45,725 bases of DNA from Planctomycetaceae bacterium (GTDB lineage Bacteria; Planctomycetota; Planctomycetia; Planctomycetales; Planctomycetaceae): assembly GCA_002724315.1 (NCBI GenBank), contig PBOJ01000002.1, positions 1-45,725 of the forward strand, given 5' to 3'. Each line of letters begins with the position of its first letter. Position 1 is the stretch's first letter. The notes beneath the pieces were generated by a model. It saw nothing but the letters and a program-made list of their open reading frames with translations, ran no database searches and had not been told where the DNA came from. A program made the position numbers and the translations under genes. Of the stretch, positions 1 through 11,777 are shown in pieces.

Positions 1-3000
1 ATCTTCCGGTACCTGCAACCTCTTCGCCGTCCAGGACCGGGACCGGAATATCCGCCGGTTCGTTCGTTCCGTCGCCCGGGTGACCCGGTGGCTCATCGGG
101 AAGTCCGACAACGCCTGGCAGACCCGGTCCCTCGCTTCCGCAATATCGTCGTCCACACCGACGAGACAATTGCCCTGGCCTCAGCCGGTGGCAGCGCCAT
201 CAACATGTTGCACATTTCTCCCTCCGGAACCGGCGACGGCTCATTCGCGAGTCCTTACGGAACCATCGCCGAAGCACTCGCCGACCCGCTGGCCAACAGC
301 AGCGTGATCTACGCCTCCCGTGGAGGGACCTTCACGGAGAATGTGGTCCTGGGCACCGACACCACGATCCTCTCCAACGGCCCGACCCAACAGATCACCA
401 CCCAGTTCGGATTGCAGACGTTGCCACTTTCGGGAAGCAGTCCGACGGCGCTGCCCCAGATCGTCGGAGATGTCACCTTGGCCGACGACTCCACGCTCTC
501 TGGTTTTCAGATCACCGGCACTGTCTCCGGAAACGGCATCAGCAATGCCGTGTTCACCGAAAGTCGTGTCCAGAACGCTCCCGGTTCGGCGATCAGCCTG
601 GTCGCCAGCCAGGCCACGCTCAGCAATCTCACGATCACCGATGCCGGAGTGGCCGGCATCCACCTCTCCGACAGCGACGCAACGGTCACCGACGTCACGA
701 TCACCGGAGACGCCACCACCGCAGGTACCGACGGTGTGCTGGTCGACACGGACGCAACCAGTCGGACGATCACGCTCGAAAACCTGTCCGTCAGCGACGT
801 GACCGACGCCGGAGTGGAACTCAACGTCAACGGGACAGGCACGCTGACGGCCACGATTTCCGGCACCACCACCCTCGCCGCGGCCGGCAACGCTCTGGAT
901 GCCGAAACCACGACCGGTTCCACCGGAGACCTGTTGCTGTCGGTCTCCAGCACTTCCGCCTCATCCAGCGGTGCCGCCGGCATCCAGCTCGACGGTTCGG
1001 CCGGGGGCGGCACGCTGACGGTCACCGGGTTCGCCGACAACAGCGTCACGGCCGCCGCGACAGGAGGCATCCTGGCTGACACGGTGACCTTCGACAGCGA
1101 CGCTTCAACCGCCGCCATCGAAAGCGTCGACGTCGACAACCTGACCATTTCCGCAACCGGTGACGGCCTGCAACTGCTCTCACCCTCCGGAGAACTCGAT
1201 CTCGGCACATTGTCGATCACCAACAGCAACGGAACCGGCCTGGAGATCGACACTCAGCCGGCTTCCACCGAATTCCTGCTCTCATCCGAAGGAGGATCGA
1301 TTGCCACGACCGGCGGCCCGGCCATCAGCCTCGACGACCTGGAAATCGACATGTCGCTGGACAGCGTCTCCTCGACGGACAGTCCCACGACAGGTATCAC
1401 GCTGGACACCGTCGGCGGTTCGCTGGCAATCGGCACAACAACGATCACCGGTTCAACGGGCACCGCGATCGTGGTCCAGAATTCCCTGGCCCTGGCACCG
1501 CGGTTCGTCGTCCTGCCGCACCACACTGACCCGGGCCACGAAGGCGAACACTACATGTCGCAGCTGATTGACGGACACCACTTCGCCTGGCTCGACCAGG
1601 ACACCAGCACCCCCGACACCGTCGACGTCTTCTACGACTTCCGCAGCCTCAGCGGATTCGCCAACGAGATCACCGCCGACCAGATCACCATGGCGGAACT
1701 GGCACTGGAGAAGTGGGAAGACGCGACCAATGGACGACTTCAGTTCACACAGAACACGACCGCCAGTGTCGCGGACATCATCATCATCGGTACCGGAGAC
1801 CTGGCAGCCGTCGGGGAAACCAGTGAAGAGGGTGGTGTCGTCGGGCTGGGCGGCGGCGTCTTCGCGCACAGCCCCGACCATCCGATCAGCAACGGATTCG
1901 CCTGGCAGGATTCTGCCGAGACCTGGGACACCGAGTTCGGCAATGGCGACCCGGCGGGGACGACCGACTACTTTTCGATCGCCGCCCACGAAATCGGGCA
2001 CGCCCTGGGCCTGAACCACACCAGTGATTCGACCGACATCATGGACGGCGGAGCCTACATCGGCGAGTTGACCACTTTCTCAGCCGTCGACATCGAACAC
2101 ATCCAGTCACTCTACGGCGAGGGCACCAATCCTCCCCCGGCGTCGACGAACGCGGGACTCGCCGTGAACTTCGGCACGACCACGATTGAACGGACGCAGA
2201 CAGCCGTGCCGGCTGCCGATGCGATCAACGCCACGACCAACAACGACGGAAACGCGTTGCTGATCTTCAACAACCTCACCATCACAAACGGCAACGGCAA
2301 CGGCCTGGTCGCCGACAACACCGGCACGATCAACATCAACACACTGGCGGCGGCCGGCAGTGCGATTTCGGTCACAGACGGGGCCGCCCTGGACATCACC
2401 GACACCACCGTCGACATCACTCTGGAGGCCATCACCGCCGACGGCGGCACGTCGGCGATCCTGCTCGACAACGTCGATGGCAGCCTTGCTGTCACCGGCG
2501 TCGGCACTGGCGGTGGAGGGGGAACCACTGCCACTCCGTCGACGATCAGCGACATGACCGGAACCGGAATCGTGATCAGTGACTCGACCGCCTCGGTCTC
2601 ATTGAATCTCTTCACCATCACCAACGACACGGGAGTGGCCACCGGCCTGCTTTTGGATGACAGCGGCAGCCCGGGGACGCCCGACCCCAGCCTGACGCTG
2701 ACCAACAGCACATTGACCGGAACGGCCGACAACTGGACCGGAATCAGTGTCAACCTGACCAACGACGGGACCATCAGCATCAGTGACACGCTGTTCACGG
2801 GAACCACCGGATCCGGCCAGGTCGGCATGACGTTGGTTGTCGACGGCGGCGGGACCGACACACCAACCGCCGCCCTGGCCTTCGACGACAACACGATCTC
2901 CCTGGGCGGAGTGACCCCCCTGGCCATCAGCCTCTCGGCCAGCAATGGTGGACTCCTCAATCCGCTCTCCGGGCTGGGCAACCTCGCCACCAACGGAACC

Positions 3001-3096
3001 ATCGACCTGACCGGCAGCGAACTGTTCAACGCCAACGGCACCGACGCGTCGATCAGCGGGTCGCTGGAGGTCAATTCGGCGACGGTCTTCCCCTGA
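1..3096 (+). CDS. Beta-helix surface protein with embedded matrixin-type metalloprotease (5' partial)
   Basis: Large secreted or cell-surface protein whose reading frame is still open at base 1, so the N-terminus lies outside the window. Around bases 118-260 it has the segment RFRNIVVH followed by a G-T-G-D-G-S-F-x-S-P motif. I recognise this as the junction that follows the beta-barrel in planctomycetal inverse-autotransporter-like proteins. The rest is Thr/Ser/Gly/Asp-rich repeats of right-handed beta-helix type (roughly bases 300-1480 and 2150-3090). Between them, at about 1540-2115, sits a compact metzincin domain with the zinc motif HEIGHALGLNH (bases 1987-2019) and a Met-turn I-M-D-G-G just after it. 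The likely role is adhesion or surface proteolysis. An internal GTG at 88 is probably not the real start. Third-position GC suggests the first ~110 bases may be coding in another frame. The gene is convergent with the kinase, 4 bp apart. Confidence 0.75.
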   Translation: MFRYLQPLRRPGPGPEYPPVRSFRRPGDPVAHREVRQRLADPVPRFRNIVVHTDETIALASAGGSAINMLHISPSGTGDGSFASPYGTIAEALADPLANSSVIYASRGGTFTENVVLGTDTTILSNGPTQQITTQFGLQTLPLSGSSPTALPQIVGDVTLADDSTLSGFQITGTVSGNGISNAVFTESRVQNAPGSAISLVASQATLSNLTITDAGVAGIHLSDSDATVTDVTITGDATTAGTDGVLVDTDATSRTITLENLSVSDVTDAGVELNVNGTGTLTATISGTTTLAAAGNALDAETTTGSTGDLLLSVSSTSASSSGAAGIQLDGSAGGGTLTVTGFADNSVTAAATGGILADTVTFDSDASTAAIESVDVDNLTISATGDGLQLLSPSGELDLGTLSITNSNGTGLEIDTQPASTEFLLSSEGGSIATTGGPAISLDDLEIDMSLDSVSSTDSPTTGITLDTVGGSLAIGTTTITGSTGTAIVVQNSLALAPRFVVLPHHTDPGHEGEHYMSQLIDGHHFAWLDQDTSTPDTVDVFYDFRSLSGFANEITADQITMAELALEKWEDATNGRLQFTQNTTASVADIIIIGTGDLAAVGETSEEGGVVGLGGGVFAHSPDHPISNGFAWQDSAETWDTEFGNGDPAGTTDYFSIAAHEIGHALGLNHTSDSTDIMDGGAYIGELTTFSAVDIEHIQSLYGEGTNPPPASTNAGLAVNFGTTTIERTQTAVPAADAINATTNNDGNALLIFNNLTITNGNGNGLVADNTGTININTLAAAGSAISVTDGAALDITDTTVDITLEAITADGGTSAILLDNVDGSLAVTGVGTGGGGGTTATPSTISDMTGTGIVISDSTASVSLNLFTITNDTGVATGLLLDDSGSPGTPDPSLTLTNSTLTGTADNWTGISVNLTNDGTISISDTLFTGTTGSGQVGMTLVVDGGGTDTPTAALAFDDNTISLGGVTPLAISLSASNGGLLNPLSGLGNLATNGTIDLTGSELFNANGTDASISGSLEVNSATVFP

Positions 3097-3100
3097 CCGG

Positions 3101-4111
3101 CTACGAGGTGACTGTCGGTTTGAGGACCTGGCAGCCGATAGCGGCAAGCTCTTCCACGAGCCGCTGGTACATTTCCTCGTCCCGGAAGGTGCCGATGATG
3201 GCCCCCCCCGAACCGGCGAACTTCGCACTGGCCCCGGTGGACCGCGCCGCCGAGACCATCGTCGTGTGCTCGGTCGGCAGATTGCAGATCGCCGAACGCG
3301 TGTCGTAGTTTTCATCCATGATGCGGTGCAACGTCCCGGTCTCCCCAGACCGCAGGGCCTCGGATGCCTCCAGGGCCAAGTCCGCAAAACGGGTCATGGC
3401 CTGCACCACCTCCTGGTCACCAGCGTCGAATCGCTCGCGCAGGCGATTGTGGAAGACCTCGGTCGGTTCGCCGGCGTCGGTCGAATAGGCCACGTAAAGC
3501 GGCGGAAGGCCGGCAGCATCCAGCGACTCGTAGTGCCCGCACTCGTACCCCTGGACACAACGAGTCCGTTCTCGTGAGAAGTCCATCATCACGACACCAC
3601 CGTAGACCTGGATCACGCGATCCTGCAGCCCGGCGGTGATCCCCAGTTCCCCGGTTTCCACCGAGAGCACCAGCGATGGCTGCACCTCCCGAGGAATCTC
3701 GATCCCGTAGAACTCCATCAGTGCTCTCAGGGTCGCCACGATGATCGCACTCGACCCGGCCAGTCCGACCTGTCGAGGGATATTCGAGGTGTAACGGATC
3801 GCGAAGTTCCGGTCGTGCAGCGCCACTCCTTCACGGCGGCAGTACTCGACAAACACCTTGATCGTCGCCTTGACCAGTCGAACCCCGCCGTAATAGCCGT
3901 GCAGTCGCACGTCGTCGGCCAGTTCGTAGATCGAGTCGAATCGACTCTGGTCTTCCTGGCTCAGCAGCACTTCGACGCGGTCCCATTCGTAGAGGATCGT
4001 CTCGGCCTGAAAGTTCTCCAGCGCAACCGAAATCGTCCGGCCGTGGTAACCGTCGGAGGGATTGCCGACCAGGCCGGCACGAGCACAGGCGCGATGACGA
4101 ATCAGCTGCAT
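3101..4111 (-). CDS. GHMP-family sugar kinase, glucuronokinase-like
   Basis: Cytoplasmic GHMP kinase of 336 residues, likely phosphorylating a sugar at C1 with ATP. It shows GNPSDGYHGRT at residues 16-26, GYYGGVRL near 72-79, the phosphate-binding loop IPRQVGLAGSSAI at 111-123, GLQDRV-x-QVYGG in the middle and KFAGSGGA at 297-304. These segments closely resemble what I remember of plant glucuronokinase (glucuronate to glucuronate-1-phosphate), more than galactokinase or mevalonate kinase. The ATG overlaps the stop of the upstream uridylyltransferase gene by 10 bp (4102-4111), so the two are probably translationally coupled. Together they would turn free glucuronate into UDP-glucuronate. Other GHMP substrates such as heptose or fucose cannot be excluded from sequence alone. 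Confidence 0.75.
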   Translation of the reverse strand: MQLIRHRACARAGLVGNPSDGYHGRTISVALENFQAETILYEWDRVEVLLSQEDQSRFDSIYELADDVRLHGYYGGVRLVKATIKVFVEYCRREGVALHDRNFAIRYTSNIPRQVGLAGSSAIIVATLRALMEFYGIEIPREVQPSLVLSVETGELGITAGLQDRVIQVYGGVVMMDFSRERTRCVQGYECGHYESLDAAGLPPLYVAYSTDAGEPTEVFHNRLRERFDAGDQEVVQAMTRFADLALEASEALRSGETGTLHRIMDENYDTRSAICNLPTEHTTMVSAARSTGASAKFAGSGGAIIGTFRDEEMYQRLVEELAAIGCQVLKPTVTS

Positions 4112-5016
4112 CCGGCATCCCCGTCACCGGCCGGTTCTACGCGCTGGCGAACAAACGCCCTCAGTTCTTCCCCGTAACGAGGGTCGGCCAGGGCAAACTC
4201 GGTGAAGGCACGGAAATAGCTCCCGAAGTTGCCGATGTCGAATCGTCGCTCGGAGGACTTCAGGCGGATGCCGACCCCCCGGCCCCCGTCGGCCAGGACC
4301 CTGCGGATCGCATCGGTCAACTGGATCTCTCCACCCTTGCCCGGTTCGGTCGACTCCAGAGCGTCAAAGATTCTCGGCGACAGCACGTAACGGGCCGCGA
4401 CGGCCAACTGGCTGGGAGCCTCGTCTATCGACGGCTTCTCGACCAGGTCGGTCAGTTCAAACACGTCCCCCGGCTCGCCGTCGGCTGGACGCGCGATCCC
4501 GTAGCGGACCACCTCCTCGCGGGGCACTTCCTCGAACGCGACCACCACGTCCGCCCCGTCGGCCTCGAACCGCTCGACCATCCTCGCCACAATGTTCGAC
4601 TGCGCATTGACGCCGATGATCGAATCCCCCAGTGCCACGACGAAAGGCTGGTCACCGACCAGCGGCCGGGCACACAGGACCGCGTGACCCAGGCCCAGTT
4701 GTCGACGCTGCCGGGTGTAGAAGTACTCCAGTGACTGTCGCTCGAAATCGAGCTCCTCCAGCAACTCCTCCCGGCCGGTTTCCCGGAGAAACGTGATCAA
4801 TTCCCAGTTTGTGTCAAAATGATTTTCAATCGACGCCTTCCCCGGACCGGTGATGAACATCAACCGGCCAATGCCCGAGTTTGCGAGTTCCTCGACGACG
4901 TACTGCACGACAGGCTTTCGCCCGACCGGCAACATCTCCTTGGGCTGACTCTTGGTTGAAGGCAGCAGCCGGGTGCCCTGTCCTGCTACGGGGACGACGG
5001 CCAGGTCGATCGCCAT
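4102..5016 (-). CDS. galU: UTP--sugar-1-phosphate uridylyltransferase, GalU-like
   Basis: Nucleotidyltransferase of about 304 residues, near the usual GalU length. It should make UDP-glucose, or by context UDP-glucuronate, from UTP and the sugar-1-phosphate. The N-terminus carries the signature VPVAGQGTRLLPSTKSQPKEMLPV at residues 8-31 in the order expected for GalU (nucleotide loop G-x-G-T-R, then P-K-E-M). Further on are LGDSII in the centre and the VEKP segment. I chose the ATG at 5016 because it places this motif at the usual distance from the start; an in-frame extension to 5109 adds residues unlike the family. The gene ends inside the start of the kinase gene, so this is a two-gene unit. 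Confidence 0.85.
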   Translation of the reverse strand: MAIDLAVVPVAGQGTRLLPSTKSQPKEMLPVGRKPVVQYVVEELANSGIGRLMFITGPGKASIENHFDTNWELITFLRETGREELLEELDFERQSLEYFYTRQRRQLGLGHAVLCARPLVGDQPFVVALGDSIIGVNAQSNIVARMVERFEADGADVVVAFEEVPREEVVRYGIARPADGEPGDVFELTDLVEKPSIDEAPSQLAVAARYVLSPRIFDALESTEPGKGGEIQLTDAIRRVLADGGRGVGIRLKSSERRFDIGNFGSYFRAFTEFALADPRYGEELRAFVRQRVEPAGDGDAGCS

Positions 5017-5065
5017 GATGGAGTTTTCCGGAAAGATGTCTGTGAGACCACGCGAAAACGGGCCG

Positions 5066-6325
5066 CTATTGGGAAGTCGACCGTGGTTCCGACAGTGATG
5101 AGACGGCACGGATCACGAATCGGGTGCCCCCGCTGTCCGACTGATCCTGCACCACTCGCCAGGCGGTGGCGACCTCGACGATACGGACCGGTGGGGTCGC
5201 CAGCCGGGACAGCCAGTCGAACCAGTCGATCCGGCCGACAACCGCATCCTCGAATCGTGCGTCGCCCAGGTCGGCGCCGCTGAAGTCGGCAGCAGTCAAC
5301 GTGGCCCCTCGAAGATCGGCATCACGGAGGATGCTGCCGTTGAGTTGGGCCCGGGTAAGATCGGCGTTCTTGAGACGGGCGTTGGAGAAATCGGCACGTC
5401 GCAACTGGGCTCCGCGGAGGCGGGCCCCGTCGAGATTGGCAAGGGTGAAGACGTTGCCCTCCAGCACGGCACCGGACAGGTCGGCGCCGGACATCTCGGC
5501 ACTCGTGAAATCGGCAAGTCGCAGATCGGGGCCGAGGATCACCGCGGCCGACATTTCGGTTCCGCGATAACCGATCCCCGAGGCCGGCGTCATCCCCAGT
5601 CTCAGCCCGGTGAGCGTGGCATCGCGGAAATTGGCCATGTAGAGATGCGTTCCCGCGAGCTTGGCATCACGGAGATCGGCACCGCTGAAATCGGCCTCAC
5701 GGCAGTCACACCCCGAGAGATCCACGCGACGGAGATCGGTCCCGCGGGCGCGGCCACGCGGCAAGCTGGCCTCGGCGAGGTTGGCCGAGTTGAGATCGGC
5801 TCCATCGAAGTTCACCGCGGTGAGATCGGCCCCGTGCAGGTCCGCTCCGACCAGCTTCGTGCCGGTGAAATCGACCCGCGCCAGCTTGGCGCCGGGCACT
5901 CGGAGTCCCGAGAGGTTTTTGTGTCGGAGTTGGAGCCCGGCCAGGGAAATCGAGCCGCGCTGGTGGAAGTCCTCGAGAATGCCTTTCACGGCAACACCAC
6001 CGCCGGGTCGACTGCCGGCGTCGACCAGCACCAGCCACCTCAGGTGTTCGCGAGCCTGCTGACGCTCGGGGCCTTCGATCACATAGATCACCGGAACCAC
6101 CGATACCGCCAGGATCCCGAGTCCGCAAACAACCCGAAAGGTCGCAGAACCCGCGAGCACCAACACGACCCACTGCATCGCGAACTCGATCCACGCGAAC
6201 GGCGCACGCCAGCCACCGCCGGGTTCCGGTCGATTCGGACGCTGTGGTTCGGCCACGAAACCGCTCCGAAAAAGGCCACTGCCAGCGGGCGTCACGAAAC
6301 GCACTCCCGCTTTGCGTCTCATCAT
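5066..6325 (-). CDS. Membrane-anchored pentapeptide-repeat protein
   Basis: Protein of about 419 residues. A basic, proline-rich N-terminus is followed by two hydrophobic segments (about residues 49-62 and 65-83). From about residue 130 to 370 there is a long run of A(D/N)Lxx pentapeptide repeats (ADLHGADLTAVNFDGADL and similar), which fold as a right-handed quadrilateral beta-helix. The repeats probably lie on one face of the membrane as a protein-binding scaffold; function is unknown. I use the ATG at 6325. An in-frame TTG at 6349 is possible, and neither has a strong ribosome site. The gene sits 50 bp upstream of galU on the same strand, so co-transcription is likely. It is divergent from the PSD1 operon. 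Confidence 0.7.
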   Translation of the reverse strand: MMRRKAGVRFVTPAGSGLFRSGFVAEPQRPNRPEPGGGWRAPFAWIEFAMQWVVLVLAGSATFRVVCGLGILAVSVVPVIYVIEGPERQQAREHLRWLVLVDAGSRPGGGVAVKGILEDFHQRGSISLAGLQLRHKNLSGLRVPGAKLARVDFTGTKLVGADLHGADLTAVNFDGADLNSANLAEASLPRGRARGTDLRRVDLSGCDCREADFSGADLRDAKLAGTHLYMANFRDATLTGLRLGMTPASGIGYRGTEMSAAVILGPDLRLADFTSAEMSGADLSGAVLEGNVFTLANLDGARLRGAQLRRADFSNARLKNADLTRAQLNGSILRDADLRGATLTAADFSGADLGDARFEDAVVGRIDWFDWLSRLATPPVRIVEVATAWRVVQDQSDSGGTRFVIRAVSSLSEPRSTSQ

Positions 6326-6386
6326 CGCTGGCCTGGCCGAACCGATCAATGGGCCATTGGTCCGGCCGGTCCACGACAGCCGTGGC

Positions 6387-6418
6387 TTGTCACCGATCGG
6401 GACGGTGACTCATATTAT
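6387..6418 (+). promoter_or_regulatory. Candidate promoter with operator dyad upstream of the PSD1 operon
   Basis: TTGTCA at 6387-6392 and TATTAT at 6413-6418 are separated by 20 bases. The spacer is almost filled by a perfect inverted repeat, GTCACCG-N7-CGGTGAC (6389-6409). A long spacer with a dyad inside it is the layout of MerR-type activated promoters, but no MerR gene lies nearby. A second small dyad, CCACG-N5-CGTGG, is at 6371-6385. This is motif matching only. Confidence 0.35.
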
Positions 6419-6522
6419 GAGGGTTGTCCGGTCCGGTGGAGCTTCCGGCGACCTTCCGTCCCCACGGGCCCCGCCGGCGCGTTCCTGTTGCGAGTGACCC
6501 GAAAGCGGTGGAGAGGGAACCG

Positions 6523-9495
<2,973 letters not shown>

Positions 9496-11019
9496 ATGCC
9501 GGCACGACTCTCCGTTCCCCACCATCACGGTGACATGACAAGCATGACCAGCTCCACAAACCGACCCGTGACGACTCCCGACCCGTTGCTCCCCGGCAAC
9601 GCCGTGCCGCTGGCGCGTCGCTGTTTCCTGGGTCGATCGGCCCAGGGCATTGGCGGCCTGGCCCTGGCCACGATGCTCGGCGAACAACTCAACGCCACCG
9701 CAGCCGAGCCGGCGGTCCAGGTCACGAAGTGGCCCGGAGCCCTGAAGACGTTGCATTTTCCCGCCAGGACCAAGCGGGTGATCTTCCTGTGCATGGCTGG
9801 AGGAGCCAGCCACCTGGAGACCTGGGATCACAAGCCGAAGCTGGCCGAGATGAACGGCAAGCCGATGCCCGAGTCCTACACCAAGGGCCAGCCGATCGCC
9901 CAGCTGCAGGGAAAGAAACTGACCTGCCTGGCTCCGCAGCACGAGTTCAAGAAATACGGCAAAAGCGGGCAGAGCTTCTCGAGCATCTTCCCACACCTGG
10001 GAACCGTGGCCGACGAAATGTGCATCATCCGGTCGATGAAGACCGAGGCGATCAATCACGACCCGGCCCACACCTTCATGAACACCGGCACCACGATCAG
10101 TGGCCGCCCGTCGATGGGAGCCTGGCTGACCTACGGGCTGGGAGCCGAAACCGACAACCTGCCCGGATTCGTCGTATTGACATCGGTCGGAGGCGGACAA
10201 AACCAGCCAATCGCCTCGCGGCAATGGCACAGTGGTTTTCTGCCCAGCCGGTTCCAGGGCGTGCACTTCCACTCCAAGGGCGACCCGGTGCTGTACGTCA
10301 AGAACCCGGCCGGGGTCACCCGTGGGCAGCAGCGGGACGTGATCACCGCCATCCAGAAGCTCAACCAGCTCCGCAACAACCTGGTCGAAGACCGCGAGAT
10401 CTCCACGCGAATCAGCCAGTACGAGCTGGCATTCCGGATGCAGGCCAGCGTTCCCAAGCTGATCGACATCTCCGATGAACCCAAGCACGTGCTGGATCTC
10501 TACGGCACCAAGGGCGGGGACGGGTCGTTCGCCGCCAACTGCCTGCTTGCCCGCCGACTGGCCGAACGCGGTGTCCGCTTCGTGCAGTTGTATCACCGGG
10601 GCTGGGACCACCACGGCAACATCAAGGCCGCCGCGGCCAAGACGGCCAAGCTGGTCGACCAGCCCGCGGCCGCGCTGCTGAAGGATCTCAAGCAGCGTGA
10701 CATGCTCAAGGACACGCTGGTCGTGTGGGCCGGAGAATTCGGTCGCACGCCAATGGCCCAGGGAAGTGGCCGTGACCACCACATCAAGGGCTTCTCGATC
10801 TGGATGGCCGGAGGCGGTATCAAGGGCGGCACCTCCTATGGCAACACCGACGAACTGGGCTACAACGCCGTCGAGAACGTCGTCACCGTCCACGATGTGC
10901 ACGCCACGATGCTGCGACTGCTGGGCATCGACCACGAGCAGTTGACCTTCCCGTTCCAGGGTCGGGACTTTCGCCTGACCGATGTGGCCGGTAACGTCAT
11001 CAAGCCAATCCTCGCCTGA
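9496..11019 (+). CDS. DUF1501 protein, Tat-exported, sulfatase-like fold
   Basis: DUF1501 family protein of 507 residues. The N-terminus has a twin-arginine signal (R41-R42 followed by CFLG, then a hydrophobic stretch ending A-T-A-A), so folded export to the periplasm is expected. Family features present are LCMAGGASHLETWDHKP, INHDPAHTFMNTG, WAGEFGRTP and GRDHH. These correspond to the metal-binding and alkaline-phosphatase-like core seen in DUF1501 proteins. Its enzymatic activity is not established. The ATG directly abuts the stop of the PSD1 gene. Starts at 9535 or 9544 would give a shorter leader and are equally possible. DUF1501 with a PSD1 gene upstream is a standard planctomycetal pair, which suggests the two act together. 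Confidence 0.9.
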   Translation: MPARLSVPHHHGDMTSMTSSTNRPVTTPDPLLPGNAVPLARRCFLGRSAQGIGGLALATMLGEQLNATAAEPAVQVTKWPGALKTLHFPARTKRVIFLCMAGGASHLETWDHKPKLAEMNGKPMPESYTKGQPIAQLQGKKLTCLAPQHEFKKYGKSGQSFSSIFPHLGTVADEMCIIRSMKTEAINHDPAHTFMNTGTTISGRPSMGAWLTYGLGAETDNLPGFVVLTSVGGGQNQPIASRQWHSGFLPSRFQGVHFHSKGDPVLYVKNPAGVTRGQQRDVITAIQKLNQLRNNLVEDREISTRISQYELAFRMQASVPKLIDISDEPKHVLDLYGTKGGDGSFAANCLLARRLAERGVRFVQLYHRGWDHHGNIKAAAAKTAKLVDQPAAALLKDLKQRDMLKDTLVVWAGEFGRTPMAQGSGRDHHIKGFSIWMAGGGIKGGTSYGNTDELGYNAVENVVTVHDVHATMLRLLGIDHEQLTFPFQGRDFRLTDVAGNVIKPILA

Positions 11020-11076
11020 ACCCGGATCCCTCAACACTCCCACACCGAACACACCCCTCACCAAAGGATGCTCACC

Positions 11077-11691
11077 ATGCTCAAGCGAATTCTTCCCCTG
11101 GCCCTGTTCGCAACGCTGCTCGTCGGAATCGGTCTCCAGGCCACCCGGAGCACCGCGGCCGAGAAGAAGGGGTTCGTTGCCCTGAAGAGTCTCAAGAAAG
11201 ACTTCTTCGTCGCCGTCGGCGACGCCAAGAGCTGGAAGGTCAACGGCGACGTGATCGAGTGCAACGGAAAGCCCAACGGCTACATCTGCACCAAGAAGAG
11301 CTACTCGAACTACGAGCTGTCCTTCGAGTTCCGTTACCCGAAGCAGAAGGGCAACAGCGGGGTCCTGAACTACATCGCCGGCAAGCACAAGGTCTGGCCG
11401 GCCTGCGTCGAGGTGCAGGGCCACTACGACAACCTGGCCATGATCTTCGCCATGGGCGGCGCCAAGGGTCCACGGAACAATGGCGACAAGGCCGCCCGTG
11501 AAAAGGCCCGCAAACCGCACACCGAATGGAACAAGTTGCACATCCTCTCCAAGGACGGTGTGCTGACAGCCAAGCTCAACGGCGTGCTGATCGGCAAGGC
11601 CGGACCGTACATCGTCCGCAAGGGCCCGTTCGGGCTGCAGTCCGAAGGCGCCCCGATCCACTTCCGCAAGATCATGATCAAGGAGCTGTAG
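11077..11691 (+). CDS. DUF1080 (3-keto-disaccharide hydrolase-like) secreted protein
   Basis: Protein of 204 residues with a signal peptide ending near S-T-A-A-E, followed by one concanavalin-like DUF1080 domain: the WKVNGDVIECNGKPNGYICT start, the NYELSFEFRYP strand, GNSGVLNY, and a GPFGLQ...IHFRKIMIKEL end. Members bind or hydrolyse glycans; some are 3-keto-glycoside hydrolases. I chose the ATG at 11077 because AAAGGA at 11063-11068 sits 8 bases before it, whereas the ATG at 11068 overlaps that site. It is the last gene of the PSD1-DUF1501-DUF1080 operon and is followed by a strong terminator. Confidence 0.88.
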   Translation: MLKRILPLALFATLLVGIGLQATRSTAAEKKGFVALKSLKKDFFVAVGDAKSWKVNGDVIECNGKPNGYICTKKSYSNYELSFEFRYPKQKGNSGVLNYIAGKHKVWPACVEVQGHYDNLAMIFAMGGAKGPRNNGDKAAREKARKPHTEWNKLHILSKDGVLTAKLNGVLIGKAGPYIVRKGPFGLQSEGAPIHFRKIMIKEL

Positions 11692-11710
11692 GCTCCCGAT
11701 CCGCCCACCA

Positions 11711-11749
11711 GGGGTCGGATCCGCTACCGGCGGACCCGGCCCCTTTTTT
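11711..11749 (+). terminator. Rho-independent terminator of the PSD1/DUF1501/DUF1080 operon
   Basis: A 14-bp stem (11711-11724 with 11730-11743) has one A·C mismatch and one U·G wobble, a 5-base loop and a run of six T at 11744-11749. It lies 20 bp after the DUF1080 stop codon. It separates this operon from the dimethylformamidase-like gene that starts 29 bp later. Confidence 0.9.
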
Positions 11750-11777
11750 GTGTCGTTTCCCGCAGTGACGTGTTCCC

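Noticed and set aside
5066..6325. Qnr-like quinolone-resistance protein
   Set aside because: The protein has a membrane anchor and a much longer repeat region than Qnr proteins; repeat type alone is not evidence.
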